A stretch of DNA of 64,000 nucleotides from Paenibacillus catalpae (GTDB taxonomy: Bacteria > Bacillota > Bacilli > Paenibacillales > Paenibacillaceae): contig NZ_FOMT01000003.1 in NCBI RefSeq assembly GCF_900112695.1, positions 641,870-705,869 of the forward strand, given 5' to 3'. How positions within the stretch are numbered: the stretch's first letter is position 1; each line of letters starts with the position of its first letter. Positions 50,422 to 60,300 of this stretch are shown piece by piece. Both the position numbers and the translations under genes were made by a program. The notes beneath the pieces were generated by a model, which worked only from the letters and a program-made list of their open reading frames with translations, ran no database searches and was not told the DNA's origin.

Positions 50422-50463
50422 CACGGAATGATCGATTCTTTTAATATAAATTCCACCTTTCGG

Positions 50464-51654
50464 CTAGGAGGTAACAGCAGACTGCTTGGAATATTTTTTC
50501 AAATACACCAAGCGCATCAAGAGGCTTTCCAAATAATGAATCGGTTTTACGCGGCCCAGCAGCTTGGCCCCGATATGGGCTTTGCCGTTTTTCTCCAGTA
50601 CCATCCCTACGGCAAGGGCATCATCATAAGAGCTGCCGCAGCATAAAGCACCCTTACCGCGGATGATCACGGCTGAGGATTTTTTTAAGGCTGCCGAAAT
50701 CTCCGACGGGGAGAGCTCCATACTCTTTGCCGATGTACCGATCAGTTGGGCGAAATCATCAAGCAGCGGCTTTAGCGGTTGGCCGGTATGAGAAAAGGCG
50801 ATAATCTCCGGAATGCCGCTCCAGCGAATATGATTAATCTGCTTATGCGAGCGGTAAATTTGCTGATAGACCCAGGCTTCCTCCGGCATGCCGGCATCAA
50901 GCTCGTCATAACGGACCTGTATTTCTGTACCGGAATCGTCAAACAGAACAAATCCGTCTTCCAGCCTGCGGCTGTGATGGAGTTTGTGATCTGCCAGGGC
51001 TTCATCATATTTTGAAGCGGTATGACAAAGTCCTAGCGCAAAGCAGCTTAGCTGGGCAGGGTCTGCTTCCGGCTCCCCGGTTAAACTTTTATAGGTATCG
51101 TCTATATATTGCCGGCAGGCTGAATCAAGCTCAAGAGCGGCCTTGAATGCCTCCATATCGTTAGCGCCATAGCAGACCGCGCCGTGGTTTTTCAAAATAA
51201 TAGCCCGATTGGAAGTGCGGGCAAGCGTGTTGGCAACATTACGCTGCAGCTTCTTGGTGCTTGGGAGGGCATAAGCGCCGCATAATACCTGACCGGCCAA
51301 CAGACCATCATCGATCGGAATCGCATTTATATGACAGGCACTAATGACGGAGGCGTACTCCTGGTGGGTATGAATGACGAAATGTACATCCGGAAAGCGC
51401 TTGTAAATTTCGGCATGAACGCCTTTCTCGGAGGAAGGCTTAATGCTGCCGGTGTAGCTGCAGTCGGAGATTTGTACGGTTACGATATCTTCGGGCCCAA
51501 GTGACCGGTAATCCCGGCCGCTTGGCGTAATGACGAATTGCCCGCCATCGACGCGGTGGCTTACATTTCCCCATGTACGGGCAATCAGTCCGTATTCCAA
51601 CAGCTTGAGTCCGGCTTGAATCACGCTTTGTTTGGCTTCTTCGACAGCAGTCAT
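50464..51654 (-). CDS. Tandem class II aldolase/adducin-domain protein
   Basis: 396 residues from the ATG at 51654 with AGGAGG. Domain 1 (~1-205) keeps the zinc aldolase site: catalytic Glu-76 in SSEKG, His-95 and His-97 in VIHTHQEY, His-157 in KNHGAV. Domain 2 (~215-395) has the same fold signs (IRGKGALCCGSSYDDALAVGMVLE), but the H-x-H pair and the NHG His are absent, so it looks catalytically dead. It would cleave a phosphorylated sugar by retro-aldol reaction. The usual family length is ~210-260, so the fusion is unusual. Confidence 0.83.
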   Translation of the reverse strand: MTAVEEAKQSVIQAGLKLLEYGLIARTWGNVSHRVDGGQFVITPSGRDYRSLGPEDIVTVQISDCSYTGSIKPSSEKGVHAEIYKRFPDVHFVIHTHQEYASVISACHINAIPIDDGLLAGQVLCGAYALPSTKKLQRNVANTLARTSNRAIILKNHGAVCYGANDMEAFKAALELDSACRQYIDDTYKSLTGEPEADPAQLSCFALGLCHTASKYDEALADHKLHHSRRLEDGFVLFDDSGTEIQVRYDELDAGMPEEAWVYQQIYRSHKQINHIRWSGIPEIIAFSHTGQPLKPLLDDFAQLIGTSAKSMELSPSEISAALKKSSAVIIRGKGALCCGSSYDDALAVGMVLEKNGKAHIGAKLLGRVKPIHYLESLLMRLVYLKKYSKQSAVTS

Positions 51655-51664
51655 GGTCGTCCTC

Positions 51665-53143
51665 CTAACCATCGATCAAGGCTACGTTTTTGAAAATGTT
51701 ATCGAAGCGCACAAGCACATCATCAATCATCTCTTCCGTATACGCGCCGCTTGTATAGAGCCGGCTTCCTGCCAGCGTTACAATACCTTCGGCCATATAG
51801 GCGGCGCCCATATGCTCCATTTCTTTTTTGCGTTTGGAGGTTTCGGAGAGTACCTTCGGAATTTGCCAAGGCTTCGACCAGTTGATGGCAAAATGCATGG
51901 TGCCTACCGTCTCGAGGTGGCAGATGGAGCCTTGGTTAAATGCAACAAACGGCAGCTTGTATTTGCCGATCAAGGCTTGCAGTCCTATTGTCAGCCGGTC
52001 GGCCATTTGTCCGGATCTTGGGATCGCGTTCGTCCGTTCAATCACGCATAGCGTATAATAGCCTGCCACGCAGCTCAGCGGATTGGCCGCCATTGTGCCG
52101 CCGACAAGCGCCTTTTTATGCTTGCTGCCAGCCTCGATGCCCGCGGACAAATATTTCATATATTCCTTCTTGCCGCCAAGTCCGCCCGCACCCGGATAAC
52201 CGCCTGCGACAACCTTGCCAAAGATCGTCAGATCCGGCGAAACGCCATAATAGCCTTGTGCGCCAGACATGCCGATCCGAAACGCGGTAACCACCTCATC
52301 AAAGATCAGAAGAGCACCGTACTTGCGGCAGAGCTGCTCCACACCTTTGTTGAAGTCCAGATCAACCGGTCTTGTGCCGCTTTCCGGACCAACGGGCTCG
52401 ATGAGAACGGCCGCCGTGCCGCCGCGCAGCTGATTGAAGCGGAACTTTCTTTCCAGATCCTGCAGATCGTTAGGGAAAAACTCTTGGGTATGTTTGAAAA
52501 TATAACGCGGAACGCCATGTGCTTGTGTCCATTTGGAGCCGGGGATGCGGATGCCGTAAGCAAGCTGGTCGCTCCAGCCATGATAGGCGCCGCCCATCTT
52601 GATAATCTTTTTCTTGCCTGTCGCCAGGCGAGCTACCCGGATAGCAGCCATACACGCTTCGGTGCCGGAGCCCAGCATGCGGAACATCTCGACGGAATCG
52701 ATGCTGTCGGCAATCTTTTTGCCTAATTTATATTCATATTCATGGAAAAGTCCGGTAGAGGGGCCGCAATCGTTCAGCAGAGCGATGACCTTCTCTCGCA
52801 CTTCGGGCGGATTGCTTCCGAGTACGGTCGGGCCGCCGGCCTGCAAAAAATCATAATAACGGTTGCCGTCGATATCATGGAGGTAAGCGCCTTCAGCTTT
52901 CGTAAAGACGAGGGGGAACGGATGGTTAAAGGCCAGGTTATGCTGAACGCCGCCGGGAATTACGTCTTTGGCAACCTCAATCATTTCTTTCGACTTCACG
53001 CATTTCGCTTCAAAATAATCCTCTTCATACTTCTTCAGAGCATCGGGTTTAATCGAATAAATCGGCTGCTGAATGAGCCGGTCAAGCTGGCCCGTCACTG
53101 CCTTGACGTCGGGATAGCGGGAAATCGAAAAGGTCCGTTCCAT
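51665..53143 (-). CDS. Class III aminotransferase (glutamate-1-semialdehyde mutase-like)
   Basis: 492 residues from the ATG at 53143 with GGAGGG upstream. PLP-site motifs: GSGTEACMAAIRVARLATGKKKIIKMGGAYHGW, LIFDEVVTAFRIG and the Schiff-base Lys in TIFGKVVAGGYPG. The N-terminal ~55 residues are extra. The class moves an amino group from a primary or secondary amine to a keto acid, or shifts it within the molecule. It is first of four genes (spacing 10, ~40 and 15 bases), so the pathway probably begins with an amino-containing substrate. It is not the haem enzyme HemL by context. Confidence 0.85.
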   Translation of the reverse strand: MERTFSISRYPDVKAVTGQLDRLIQQPIYSIKPDALKKYEEDYFEAKCVKSKEMIEVAKDVIPGGVQHNLAFNHPFPLVFTKAEGAYLHDIDGNRYYDFLQAGGPTVLGSNPPEVREKVIALLNDCGPSTGLFHEYEYKLGKKIADSIDSVEMFRMLGSGTEACMAAIRVARLATGKKKIIKMGGAYHGWSDQLAYGIRIPGSKWTQAHGVPRYIFKHTQEFFPNDLQDLERKFRFNQLRGGTAAVLIEPVGPESGTRPVDLDFNKGVEQLCRKYGALLIFDEVVTAFRIGMSGAQGYYGVSPDLTIFGKVVAGGYPGAGGLGGKKEYMKYLSAGIEAGSKHKKALVGGTMAANPLSCVAGYYTLCVIERTNAIPRSGQMADRLTIGLQALIGKYKLPFVAFNQGSICHLETVGTMHFAINWSKPWQIPKVLSETSKRKKEMEHMGAAYMAEGIVTLAGSRLYTSGAYTEEMIDDVLVRFDNIFKNVALIDG

Positions 53144-53429
53144 ATGTACCCTCCAATAATTCAATAATCGCTATAAAATGGAGAAAATTATGAAATTACT
53201 CACAATTCAAGTATATATAAATGGTTCAGAAGAAGGAACCAGTTTAGGTCATATCTCACAAAAATATATAACAGGATTAATGCATGTCTACTAATCTTTT
53301 TTAGCTTTTCTTTTTATGGAGGCAGCTGCATAATTGAAATTAATTCCAAATAGAAGCGGATTTGCTCAGGAAGCGGAAAGAATACTACAATAATAGACAA
53401 AAGGCTGCACCAGAAGGTGCAGCCTTTTT
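53144..53429 (-). promoter_or_regulatory. AT-rich regulatory region of the aminotransferase operon
   Basis: 286 bp without a supported gene. It contains a dyad TGGTTC-N8-GAACCA (53222-53241), a candidate operator about 80 bases before the aminotransferase start, and the hairpin AAAGGCTGCACC / GGTGCAGCCTTT (53399-53431) that ends the phosphatase transcript. No convincing -35/-10 pair or cre site was found. Confidence 0.4.
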
Positions 53430-54182
53430 TTAGCCAAGCAATTTGCGTTTTAACACGGCTACCTGCTCATCGGTCAATCCAATCGTAAACAGATACTGTT
53501 CGCCGGACCCATATTTGCTGTACAAATGCTCAAGCATCATAACCATATTGTCTGGAGCGCTGCCCATGAAGCGTTCGAACATCTCAATGGCTGCCGCGTC
53601 TGCGCTGCCAAGATGCTTTCGGCGCATGTCGTCAACCATTGGAGCTAGACATTCTGCTGTCAGGCTATAGTCATTAATAATCGTGTCATGCGGTACGCCA
53701 GCGTTGTCGAGCAGCAGAGCGGAGATTACGCCGGTACGGTCTTTGCCAGCAGTACAGTGGTACAGCGATGCTTCTTCGGATTGCTGTGCAAGATGCTCAA
53801 AAACTTCACGAAGCTGATTTTGCGATTTATCCAACATATCGATGTAGAGCTCGCCCAAGCTTTGAACCTGCATCACGTCCGGTGTTGCGGGATTGATTAA
53901 ACTCACATGATGATAAGTTACTTTCCCGGAACCAGCAAATACATTCGGATCCTTCTTCAGTTCCTGGGTGTGCCGAAGATCAATGACTTGCCTTACGTTC
54001 CGACCCAGTATATGCTGCTGATCGGCATCCGTCAGCTTGTGAAGACCATCCGCCCGGTAAAAGCGGCCCCATTTCGTTACTTGTCCATCTTTTGTCCCAT
54101 ATCCGCCAAGGTCCCGCATGTTATAAGCACCTTCCAGCGTTACAACACGCTGCATGCGAGATTCTTGAATGTTTGTCGTCAT
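53430..54182 (-). CDS. Tyrosine/dual-specificity protein phosphatase
   Basis: 250 residues from the ATG at 54182 (GAAGGGATG upstream). The P-loop HCTAGKDRTG gives the C-x5-R motif, with VTLEGAYNMRDLGGYGT upstream, the standard opening of the Tyr_phosphatase3 family (Lmo1800/LipA-like). It acts through a phospho-cysteine on tyrosine phosphate or phosphoinositide. There is no signal peptide. It sits between the GntR regulator and the aminotransferase operon, with terminators on both sides, so it is transcribed alone. Confidence 0.88.
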   Translation of the reverse strand: MTTNIQESRMQRVVTLEGAYNMRDLGGYGTKDGQVTKWGRFYRADGLHKLTDADQQHILGRNVRQVIDLRHTQELKKDPNVFAGSGKVTYHHVSLINPATPDVMQVQSLGELYIDMLDKSQNQLREVFEHLAQQSEEASLYHCTAGKDRTGVISALLLDNAGVPHDTIINDYSLTAECLAPMVDDMRRKHLGSADAAAIEMFERFMGSAPDNMVMMLEHLYSKYGSGEQYLFTIGLTDEQVAVLKRKLLG

Positions 54183-54280
54183 GAAAATCATCCCTTCACT
54201 TATCGTTTGGGTCTAAGTATGCAACTTGTATGTAAGTTGTGTGTAATCGTTAGTTTGAATATTTGTAAACCATAACAAAT

Positions 54281-54312
54281 ACAACCGGAAGCCGTTGCGG
54301 CCTCCGGTTGCG
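54281..54312 (-). terminator. Terminator after the GntR gene
   Basis: CAACCGGAAGCCG / CGGCCTCCGGTTG stem with one mismatch, just after the stop codon at 54325 on the minus strand. Confidence 0.75.
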
Positions 54313-54324
54313 CTGTCTTGTAAA

Positions 54325-54975
54325 TTATTTCATCAAGCCGCCAAGAATGAATTGTTCATGCACTTCGGCATACTGCTCGGTGACGGCAGCTTTGGCTGAG
54401 GCGATGTCACCGCTTTTTATAGCTTCATAGATCCGGCTGTTCGTTTGAGCAGAACGGCTGGGACGGTATTGCGGATATTTTTTGCGATAGTTTACGGTAT
54501 GGAACACATAGCGGCCCCGGTAGAGCTCCATAATCTGCCGCATGCTTTCGTTATGAATAGTACTAAGGATCGTTTCGGTGAAATCCAGGGTACTGTTGTA
54601 ATAGCTGTAAAAATCATCTTGCTCCATAGCTAATTGCTGCCGATCAAGAATTTGGCCTAAGGTATGGAGGTCAAAGGCAAGCTGGCGTTTCAGGGCTGTA
54701 TCCAGGGCGAACAGCTGCATAGAGACGAGGACCTCATACATTTCGCTGAAATCATGGGCGGATACTTCCTTCACCATGACGCCTCGACCACGGAAGGTTC
54801 CCACAAGACCTTCCCGTTCTAACAAGGAGATAGCCGCGCGAATGGGCGTTCTGCTCATGCCAAGCAGACCGGCCAGCTCATTTTCCGATAACATGGAGCC
54901 GGGCATATATTCCGCACGCATGATCCGCTCACGAATTTCACGATAAGCAACGGTTTCCAGAGAAGTTGAAGACAT
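54325..54975 (-). CDS. GntR/FadR-family transcriptional regulator
   Basis: 216 residues. N-terminal winged helix YREIRERIMRAEYMPGSMLSENELAGLLGMSRTPIRAAISLLEREGLVGTFRGRGVMV, then an all-helical FCD ligand domain (~90-210) that in this family often binds carboxylic acids or sugar acids through His residues. It may regulate the aminotransferase operon 1.2 kb downstream, but the phosphatase gene lies between; the link is inference. AAAGGAAAAT is the best ribosome site. Confidence 0.87.
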   Translation of the reverse strand: MSSTSLETVAYREIRERIMRAEYMPGSMLSENELAGLLGMSRTPIRAAISLLEREGLVGTFRGRGVMVKEVSAHDFSEMYEVLVSMQLFALDTALKRQLAFDLHTLGQILDRQQLAMEQDDFYSYYNSTLDFTETILSTIHNESMRQIMELYRGRYVFHTVNYRKKYPQYRPSRSAQTNSRIYEAIKSGDIASAKAAVTEQYAEVHEQFILGGLMK

Positions 54976-55125
54976 AGTCTATTTTCCTTTGTCTGTTTTT
55001 AGTTTAATAGTAACAAAACCGTTATGTCTTGAAAATACTACAATGCTGATCGTAATTCATCATCTCGTGAGATCGAGACCGTCATGGACTGGCGAGCCCT
55101 GTACTCATAACGTCCCCAATCCTCT

Positions 55126-55557
55126 TTACTTCACCTGTCCTATAGACAGGCTCACTTTATAATTGCCGTACGTCAACAGCTCATCTAGAAAATCAGTCAG
55201 CTCCAGCTGTGAACGGGTGCGGACGCGCATCCAATAGCAGCCTTCCCCGCTGACGCGATGAGTTTCTTCAACATGACTGCTGCTGCTGGCGAAGGCTTGA
55301 AAAGCCTGATGAGCCGTACTTGATTTCATAAAGACAGTAACAAAGGCGTGGACGGTCAAACCGATTTTTTCCGGATTCCAAATGACGGTCGTACCCTCGA
55401 TAATGCCAAGGTCTTGAAGCTTGCGGACGCGGGCGCCTACAGCCTGGCCGGTGAGATGTACCTGTTCCCCAATAGACTTATGGGTTTGGCTGGCATCTGC
55501 AATCAGGCAGTTCAGGATTTGTCTGTCGATCTCATCAATTCCGTTTGAACTTAACAT
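55126..55557 (-). CDS. Lrp/AsnC-family transcriptional regulator
   Basis: 143 residues. AsnC-type helix-turn-helix (DEIDRQILNCLIADASQTHKSIGEQVHLTGQAVGARVRKLQDLGII) followed by the RAM ligand domain (LTVHAFVTVFM...VEETHRVSGEGCYWMRVRTRSQLELTDFL). The family senses amino acids as octamers. It is divergent from the MBL-fold hydrolase gene and may control it. GAAAGGATT lies about 11 bases before the ATG. Confidence 0.87.
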   Translation of the reverse strand: MLSSNGIDEIDRQILNCLIADASQTHKSIGEQVHLTGQAVGARVRKLQDLGIIEGTTVIWNPEKIGLTVHAFVTVFMKSSTAHQAFQAFASSSSHVEETHRVSGEGCYWMRVRTRSQLELTDFLDELLTYGNYKVSLSIGQVK

Positions 55558-55678
55558 ATCGGGAGAAATCCTTTCATTGTGAAAATTAAAACGGCTATTT
55601 CATTTCACGCGGTTATTCGTCAGTTCTGCATTTTATTCTATGATTGTATCAGAATCGATTAGAAATGAGGGATACAAA

Positions 55679-56437
55679 ATGAATATTCAATTGATACGTC
55701 ATGCCACCATATGGCTGGAATACGCAGGGGTACAATTTCTTGTAGATCCAATGTTAAGCGAAGCTGGAGCAAATCCGCCAATTAGCAACTCGACGAATGA
55801 CCGCCGGAATCCGCTGGTGCCGCTTCCTATCGATAAGGAAAAGCTGCTGCAGCCGGACGTCATTCTCGTTACGCATCTTCACGCCGATCATTGGGACACG
55901 GATGCGGCTGATGCATTGCCCAAATCAAAGCCGCTCTATTGTCAACCGGGAGACGCTGCAAGCATCTCGGCTCAGCAATTCTCCAGCGTTACGGAAATCG
56001 AGGAATCCATCTCCTATCAAGGGATTACGATTTCCAGAACAAGCGGTCAGCATGGGACAGGAGAGATCGGGAAGAGAATGGGGCAGGTATCCGGTTTTGT
56101 CCTGCAAGCGGAAGGAGAGCCGACGCTATATATCGCTGGAGATACCATTTGGTGCGATGAAGTAAAGCATGCGCTGGATACCTTCCAGCCGGATGTGACT
56201 GTAGTTAATGCAGGCGGTGCGCAATTTGCCGTTGGAGATCCAATTACGATGAATGCCGAGGACGTTATCCAAGTGTGCCGTTATGCTCCTAATAGCAAGG
56301 TTGTAGCGGTTCATATGGATACGATCAACCATTGTCTGGTGACAAGAGAGGATCTGGCCGATGCCTTGCAAATTGAAGGTCTGCTGGGTCAGGTCCTGAT
56401 CCCGGCCGATGGCGAAAGTGTAATCGCAGACAAGTAA
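55679..56437 (+). CDS. MBL-fold metal-dependent hydrolase (UlaG-like)
   Basis: 252 residues from the ATG at 55679 (GAGGG upstream). Metal motif THLHADHWD (H-x-H-x-D-H), further ligands in GQHGTG and the Asp of YIAGDTIWCDE, and a C-terminal His in AVHMDTINHC. The opening NIQLIRHATIWLEYAGVQFLVDPM is that of the UlaG-like branch, lactonases and phosphodiesterases. The 3' end overlaps the convergent hydrolase gene by 49 bases. The substrate is unknown. Confidence 0.86.
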   Translation: MNIQLIRHATIWLEYAGVQFLVDPMLSEAGANPPISNSTNDRRNPLVPLPIDKEKLLQPDVILVTHLHADHWDTDAADALPKSKPLYCQPGDAASISAQQFSSVTEIEESISYQGITISRTSGQHGTGEIGKRMGQVSGFVLQAEGEPTLYIAGDTIWCDEVKHALDTFQPDVTVVNAGGAQFAVGDPITMNAEDVIQVCRYAPNSKVVAVHMDTINHCLVTREDLADALQIEGLLGQVLIPADGESVIADK

Positions 56438-57216
56438 TCTTCCATGATCCGGTTAAAAGCTTCCGGTGCATCCGCATTCGCGCAATGTCCGGCTCCCGGG
56501 ATCTCAATCAGCTGCGAATGCGGCTCCAGCCGATGAAGCTCGCTTGCCGCTTCAAGGGCTATCTCGCGGTCGTGCTCTCCAACTATAAGGAGCATCGGGT
56601 AAGACACGGGTTCTGTTTTTGCCGTAAAAAAGGAGCCCATGCCGCTCATCGCCTGAAAGGACTGCCGCCGGAAGTGCCGGATGCCTTGCTCGAACAGCCT
56701 GCGCCCTTGCTCGGAATAACAGGAGACGTTCAGCACATATTGCTTGAACTTTGTCATCGAGAAGAGAATGTATCCGATCCATTTCAATCCTTCGGATTGC
56801 TGTTCTTTACGAATCCGCTTATTGGCTTTATGTATGGAATAACCTCCAACCATAATGACCGATCTCGCCTGCTCAGGATAACGGTCTGCAAAAGCTTGCG
56901 CGACAAGAGAGCCAAGAGAGACGCCGAGAAGATGGCAGGCATCTATCTGGTTGTCTGTCAGAATCCGGCTGATCATCCCCGGCATGTCTTTCATCGTAAG
57001 CTTTGATTTTGCAGCCGCTCCCAGCCCATGTCCAGGCAAGTTCAGAAGAATAAGCCGGTAATGCTCGATGAAATAAGGGATCTGTTCTTCAAATAAAGTG
57101 TAGTCTGCAAAAGCAGCATGAAGCATGACAATGGTTTCTTTGTCTTTGTTGCCGCTTATGCGGTAAGCAAATTCATGTTCTCCCAGTCTGCCCACCTTTT
57201 GATCGAAAGAAATCAT
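56389..57216 (-). CDS. Alpha/beta hydrolase
   Basis: 275 residues. Features: IVMLHAAFADYTLFEEQIPYF (oxyanion loop with HAAFAD), LNLPGHGLG, nucleophile Ser in LLGVSLGSLVAQAFADRYPE, acid in LIVGEHDREI and His in GAGHCANADAPEAF. It is a probable esterase or lactonase of the cytosol. Its last 16 codons overlap the MBL-fold gene tail-to-tail; both frames look real because each ends with normal family C-termini. Confidence 0.86.
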   Translation of the reverse strand: MISFDQKVGRLGEHEFAYRISGNKDKETIVMLHAAFADYTLFEEQIPYFIEHYRLILLNLPGHGLGAAAKSKLTMKDMPGMISRILTDNQIDACHLLGVSLGSLVAQAFADRYPEQARSVIMVGGYSIHKANKRIRKEQQSEGLKWIGYILFSMTKFKQYVLNVSCYSEQGRRLFEQGIRHFRRQSFQAMSGMGSFFTAKTEPVSYPMLLIVGEHDREIALEAASELHRLEPHSQLIEIPGAGHCANADAPEAFNRIMEDYLSAITLSPSAGIRT

Positions 57217-57341
57217 CCGAATTTCCCCCTCTGGTCATTTCACAATAATTCCAGTTCAATGTTAACCGATCTTCTAACTTTACGCAGACGGAATGACCGT
57301 CATGTCAAAGCAGGGCGTTACACGTTCTGCTGGAGTGTAAA

Positions 57342-57388
57342 AAAAAGCGGCTGTGAACGTTCTTTCAGAACCTTTACAGCCGCTTTTT
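57342..57388 (-). terminator. Terminator after the SNF2 helicase gene
   Basis: AAAAGCGGCTGT..GTTCT / AGAAC..ACAGCCGCTTTT, a long two-part stem with T runs, in the 176-bp gap between two minus-strand genes. Confidence 0.85.
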
Positions 57389-57392
57389 CCAT

Positions 57393-60300
57393 TTATAAAT
57401 CCCGTTCATCGGCACCTATTGCCAGAATTTCACGGATATCCGCCTCGGATAGTGAAGATAATTGTTCCTCGCCAGGCTGGATAATGTCGTCGATCATATT
57501 TTTCTTCCGCTGCTGCAAGGCGTACATCTTATCCTCGACCGTGCCATGGGCGGCCAGCCGGATCACCTGAACAACCTTGGTCTGCCCGATCCGGTGCGCC
57601 CGGTCCGCAGCCTGCTGCTCGACAGCGGGATTCCACCACAGATCGTATAAGATTACCGTATCGGCTCCGGTCAGATTAAGACCCGTCCCGCCGGCTTTAA
57701 GCGATGCGAGGAAAATGTCCTTCTCACCGTCATTAAACCGGTTGCACAGCTCAACCCGCTCAGAGGCCTTGGTACTGCCATCGAGATAGAAATAAGAAAT
57801 GCCTTGCCGGACCAATTCTTTGCTGATGAGGCCGAGCATTTCTGTGAACTGAGAGAAGATCAGCATCCGTTTGCCGGTACTGCGGCATTCCTCAACAATC
57901 TCGAACAGCTGTTCAAACTTGGCTGAGCTTCCTTCGTAATCGGTGACGAATAGCGCAGGGTGGCAGCAGATTTGGCGCAGCCGCGTAAGGCCGGCCAATA
58001 TTTTGATCCGGTTCTGATGAAAGCTCCGGTCATTGTCCAGATGCTTGACGGTTTCTGTACGCAGCTTGGCTAAATACGAGACATAAAGCTTCTTCTGCTC
58101 GGGCAGCAGGTTGGTCGCCTGAAGCGTTTCGATCTTCTCCGGCAGCTCCTTCAGCACGTCGGTCTTGAGTCGGCGGAGCAGGAAGGGGCGAGCTCGTCGG
58201 GCAATATCTTCTCTTGGCATATCCGAGAATGCTTTGCGGGCAGGGAACAGCTCCGGGAAAACAGCGCCAAAGATCGACCAGAGCTCTTCTATTTTATTCT
58301 CAAGCGGAGTGCCGGTTAAGCCGAACCGGTACTTGGCTTGCAGGGCTTTTACCGCTTGCGCCGTTTGGGTTGTATGATTTTTGAACGCCTGTGCCTCGTC
58401 CAGGATAACCGTATGATAGTAGCGTGTGACGTATAGATCGATATCCCGGCGAAGAAGCGGGTAGGACGTGACGATAACATCTACGCCGTTTAACGTCCTC
58501 AGCTTCGCCGCTCTCTCCGGCCTTGTGCCATCGGCAATGATCACTTGAAGCTCCGGCGCGAACTTCTTCAGTTCATTAAGCCAGTTATAGAGCAGAGAGG
58601 CTGGAGCGACGATAATCGCCGGCTGATCCAGCTGCCTGATCTCCGGCAGGGAGGACAGCAGGAAAGCGATGCTTTGAATGGTTTTGCCAAGTCCCATATC
58701 GTCAGCCAGAATCCCTCCGAACCGGTAATGGGCGAGCGTCTTCATCCATTGGAAGCCATATTTCTGATAATCTCTAAGCACGGGCTGAAGGCTAGCAGGA
58801 ACCTCAAATTCCAGATGATCCGGGTTGCGGATATGAGCCAGCAGCTTGCGGAGCGATTTGCCAAGCTGAATCGTTCTTCCTTCATTCTCGAAATCGGCAA
58901 GATGAAGTCCGCGTGCCAGCGGGATGCGAAAGGCCGTGTGATTCAGCTCCGTTCTCAAGAAGCCTGTTTCATTAATAAGCCTGGTAATGGCTTCATACTC
59001 CTTGCCCTCCAGCGGCAGCAGCGCACCTTCCTGCAGGCGGTAATACCGGCGTTTCTCCACTATGGCGCGAAGCACATCGCGAATCTCGTTATCTGATATG
59101 CCAGTCAGCTCAAACTTGAAGTCCAGCCAGTTTGTCCGCTCATCCACTTCGACTTTAAGGACAGGCGGAGTATTGGGGACAACAATTCGTGTTTTCACGG
59201 CCGATGTCGCATGGACCTGAAGCAGCTTCTCCAGCTTCGGTATGGTATGCCGCAAAAATTCATATTCACTGTCTTCATCCTGCATGTAGTAGCCCAGCTC
59301 TGTGGTGATAAAGCCGCTTTGGTCCATGATATCGAGAATCTGATTTTCCCGCTCTCCTTCACGAAGCAGGATCCGGTCTGTGCTTTGGTACTCATTGTTG
59401 CCGGCAAGCGGATTAATCCGGACATCCCCGTATTGGAATTCCAGCTCGGCGAGCAGTCTGTCCCTTATCCGGTCAAGATAAAGCCTTGCGGTCAGGGGAG
59501 TCTGAACAATCTTCTCGGAAACACTCCGGGTCACTTTAACCTGCCCAAGCTTCATCAGCTCGGGAACAACCTTGTCCATAAACGGTTCAATCTGTTCGTG
59601 AGCAATAATGACATGCTTTCTGCGGGAAGCATCCAGCATATTCTTGAAATCTGCCAGCCGATTGCAGGAAGCTTCGGGAAGCTGCATCATCCGGCCTTCA
59701 CTCAAAACCATATGGTAGGCTGTTAATACGATAATTTTGTCCAGTCCTTCGACATCCAGCTGAAAGCCATTCTCGTCATGCTCTCCAAATTCGAAACGGA
59801 TCGGAGAGGTCTCATCACTTATTTGCAGACCTGCGGTGACGGTACCCTCCTGATCAATCAGCACGGAAGGACAAGCGGCGAGAAGGGGCAGGACATTAGG
59901 CCAATCCGCGGGAGGAATCATGAGCATCCGGTCGCTTTGTCTGCCTCTTGCCCGTCCGGTTAAGGGCTGTGCTCCTTCCTGGTATACCGCCTCGTTCCTG
60001 CTGATCCGGGCCAATTCACCGAGCATCGTATGATCTTCAGCATGGAAACGGTGCTCGGCAGGGTTAAAGGTGAAATGCTTGGAAAATGGCCTGGTTACAT
60101 TCAATGCCATGCTCTCGATAAAGGCACGGATATCCGGTACGACGTAAAGCCTTTCAAGGCCAACCCGCAGCTCAATGCCAATCCGGTAATTCCGGTAACC
60201 GCTTGAGAAAATAACGCAGGTGAACTGGGCATCAACTGGAATCCTTGTGTCTCTAACAAAACGCGTGCTGCCTAAGATAGGAGGCTGTTTGCGGTCGCTA

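Noticed and set aside
51665..53143. Assignment of the class III aminotransferase as HemL of haem synthesis
   Set aside because: It carries a long extra N-terminus and sits with a kinase, aldolase and transporter, not with other hem genes.
53178..53294. 38-codon plus-strand frame in the AT-rich gap before the aminotransferase gene
   Set aside because: No ribosome site, no motif, and short open frames of this size are expected by chance; the region better fits a promoter leader.
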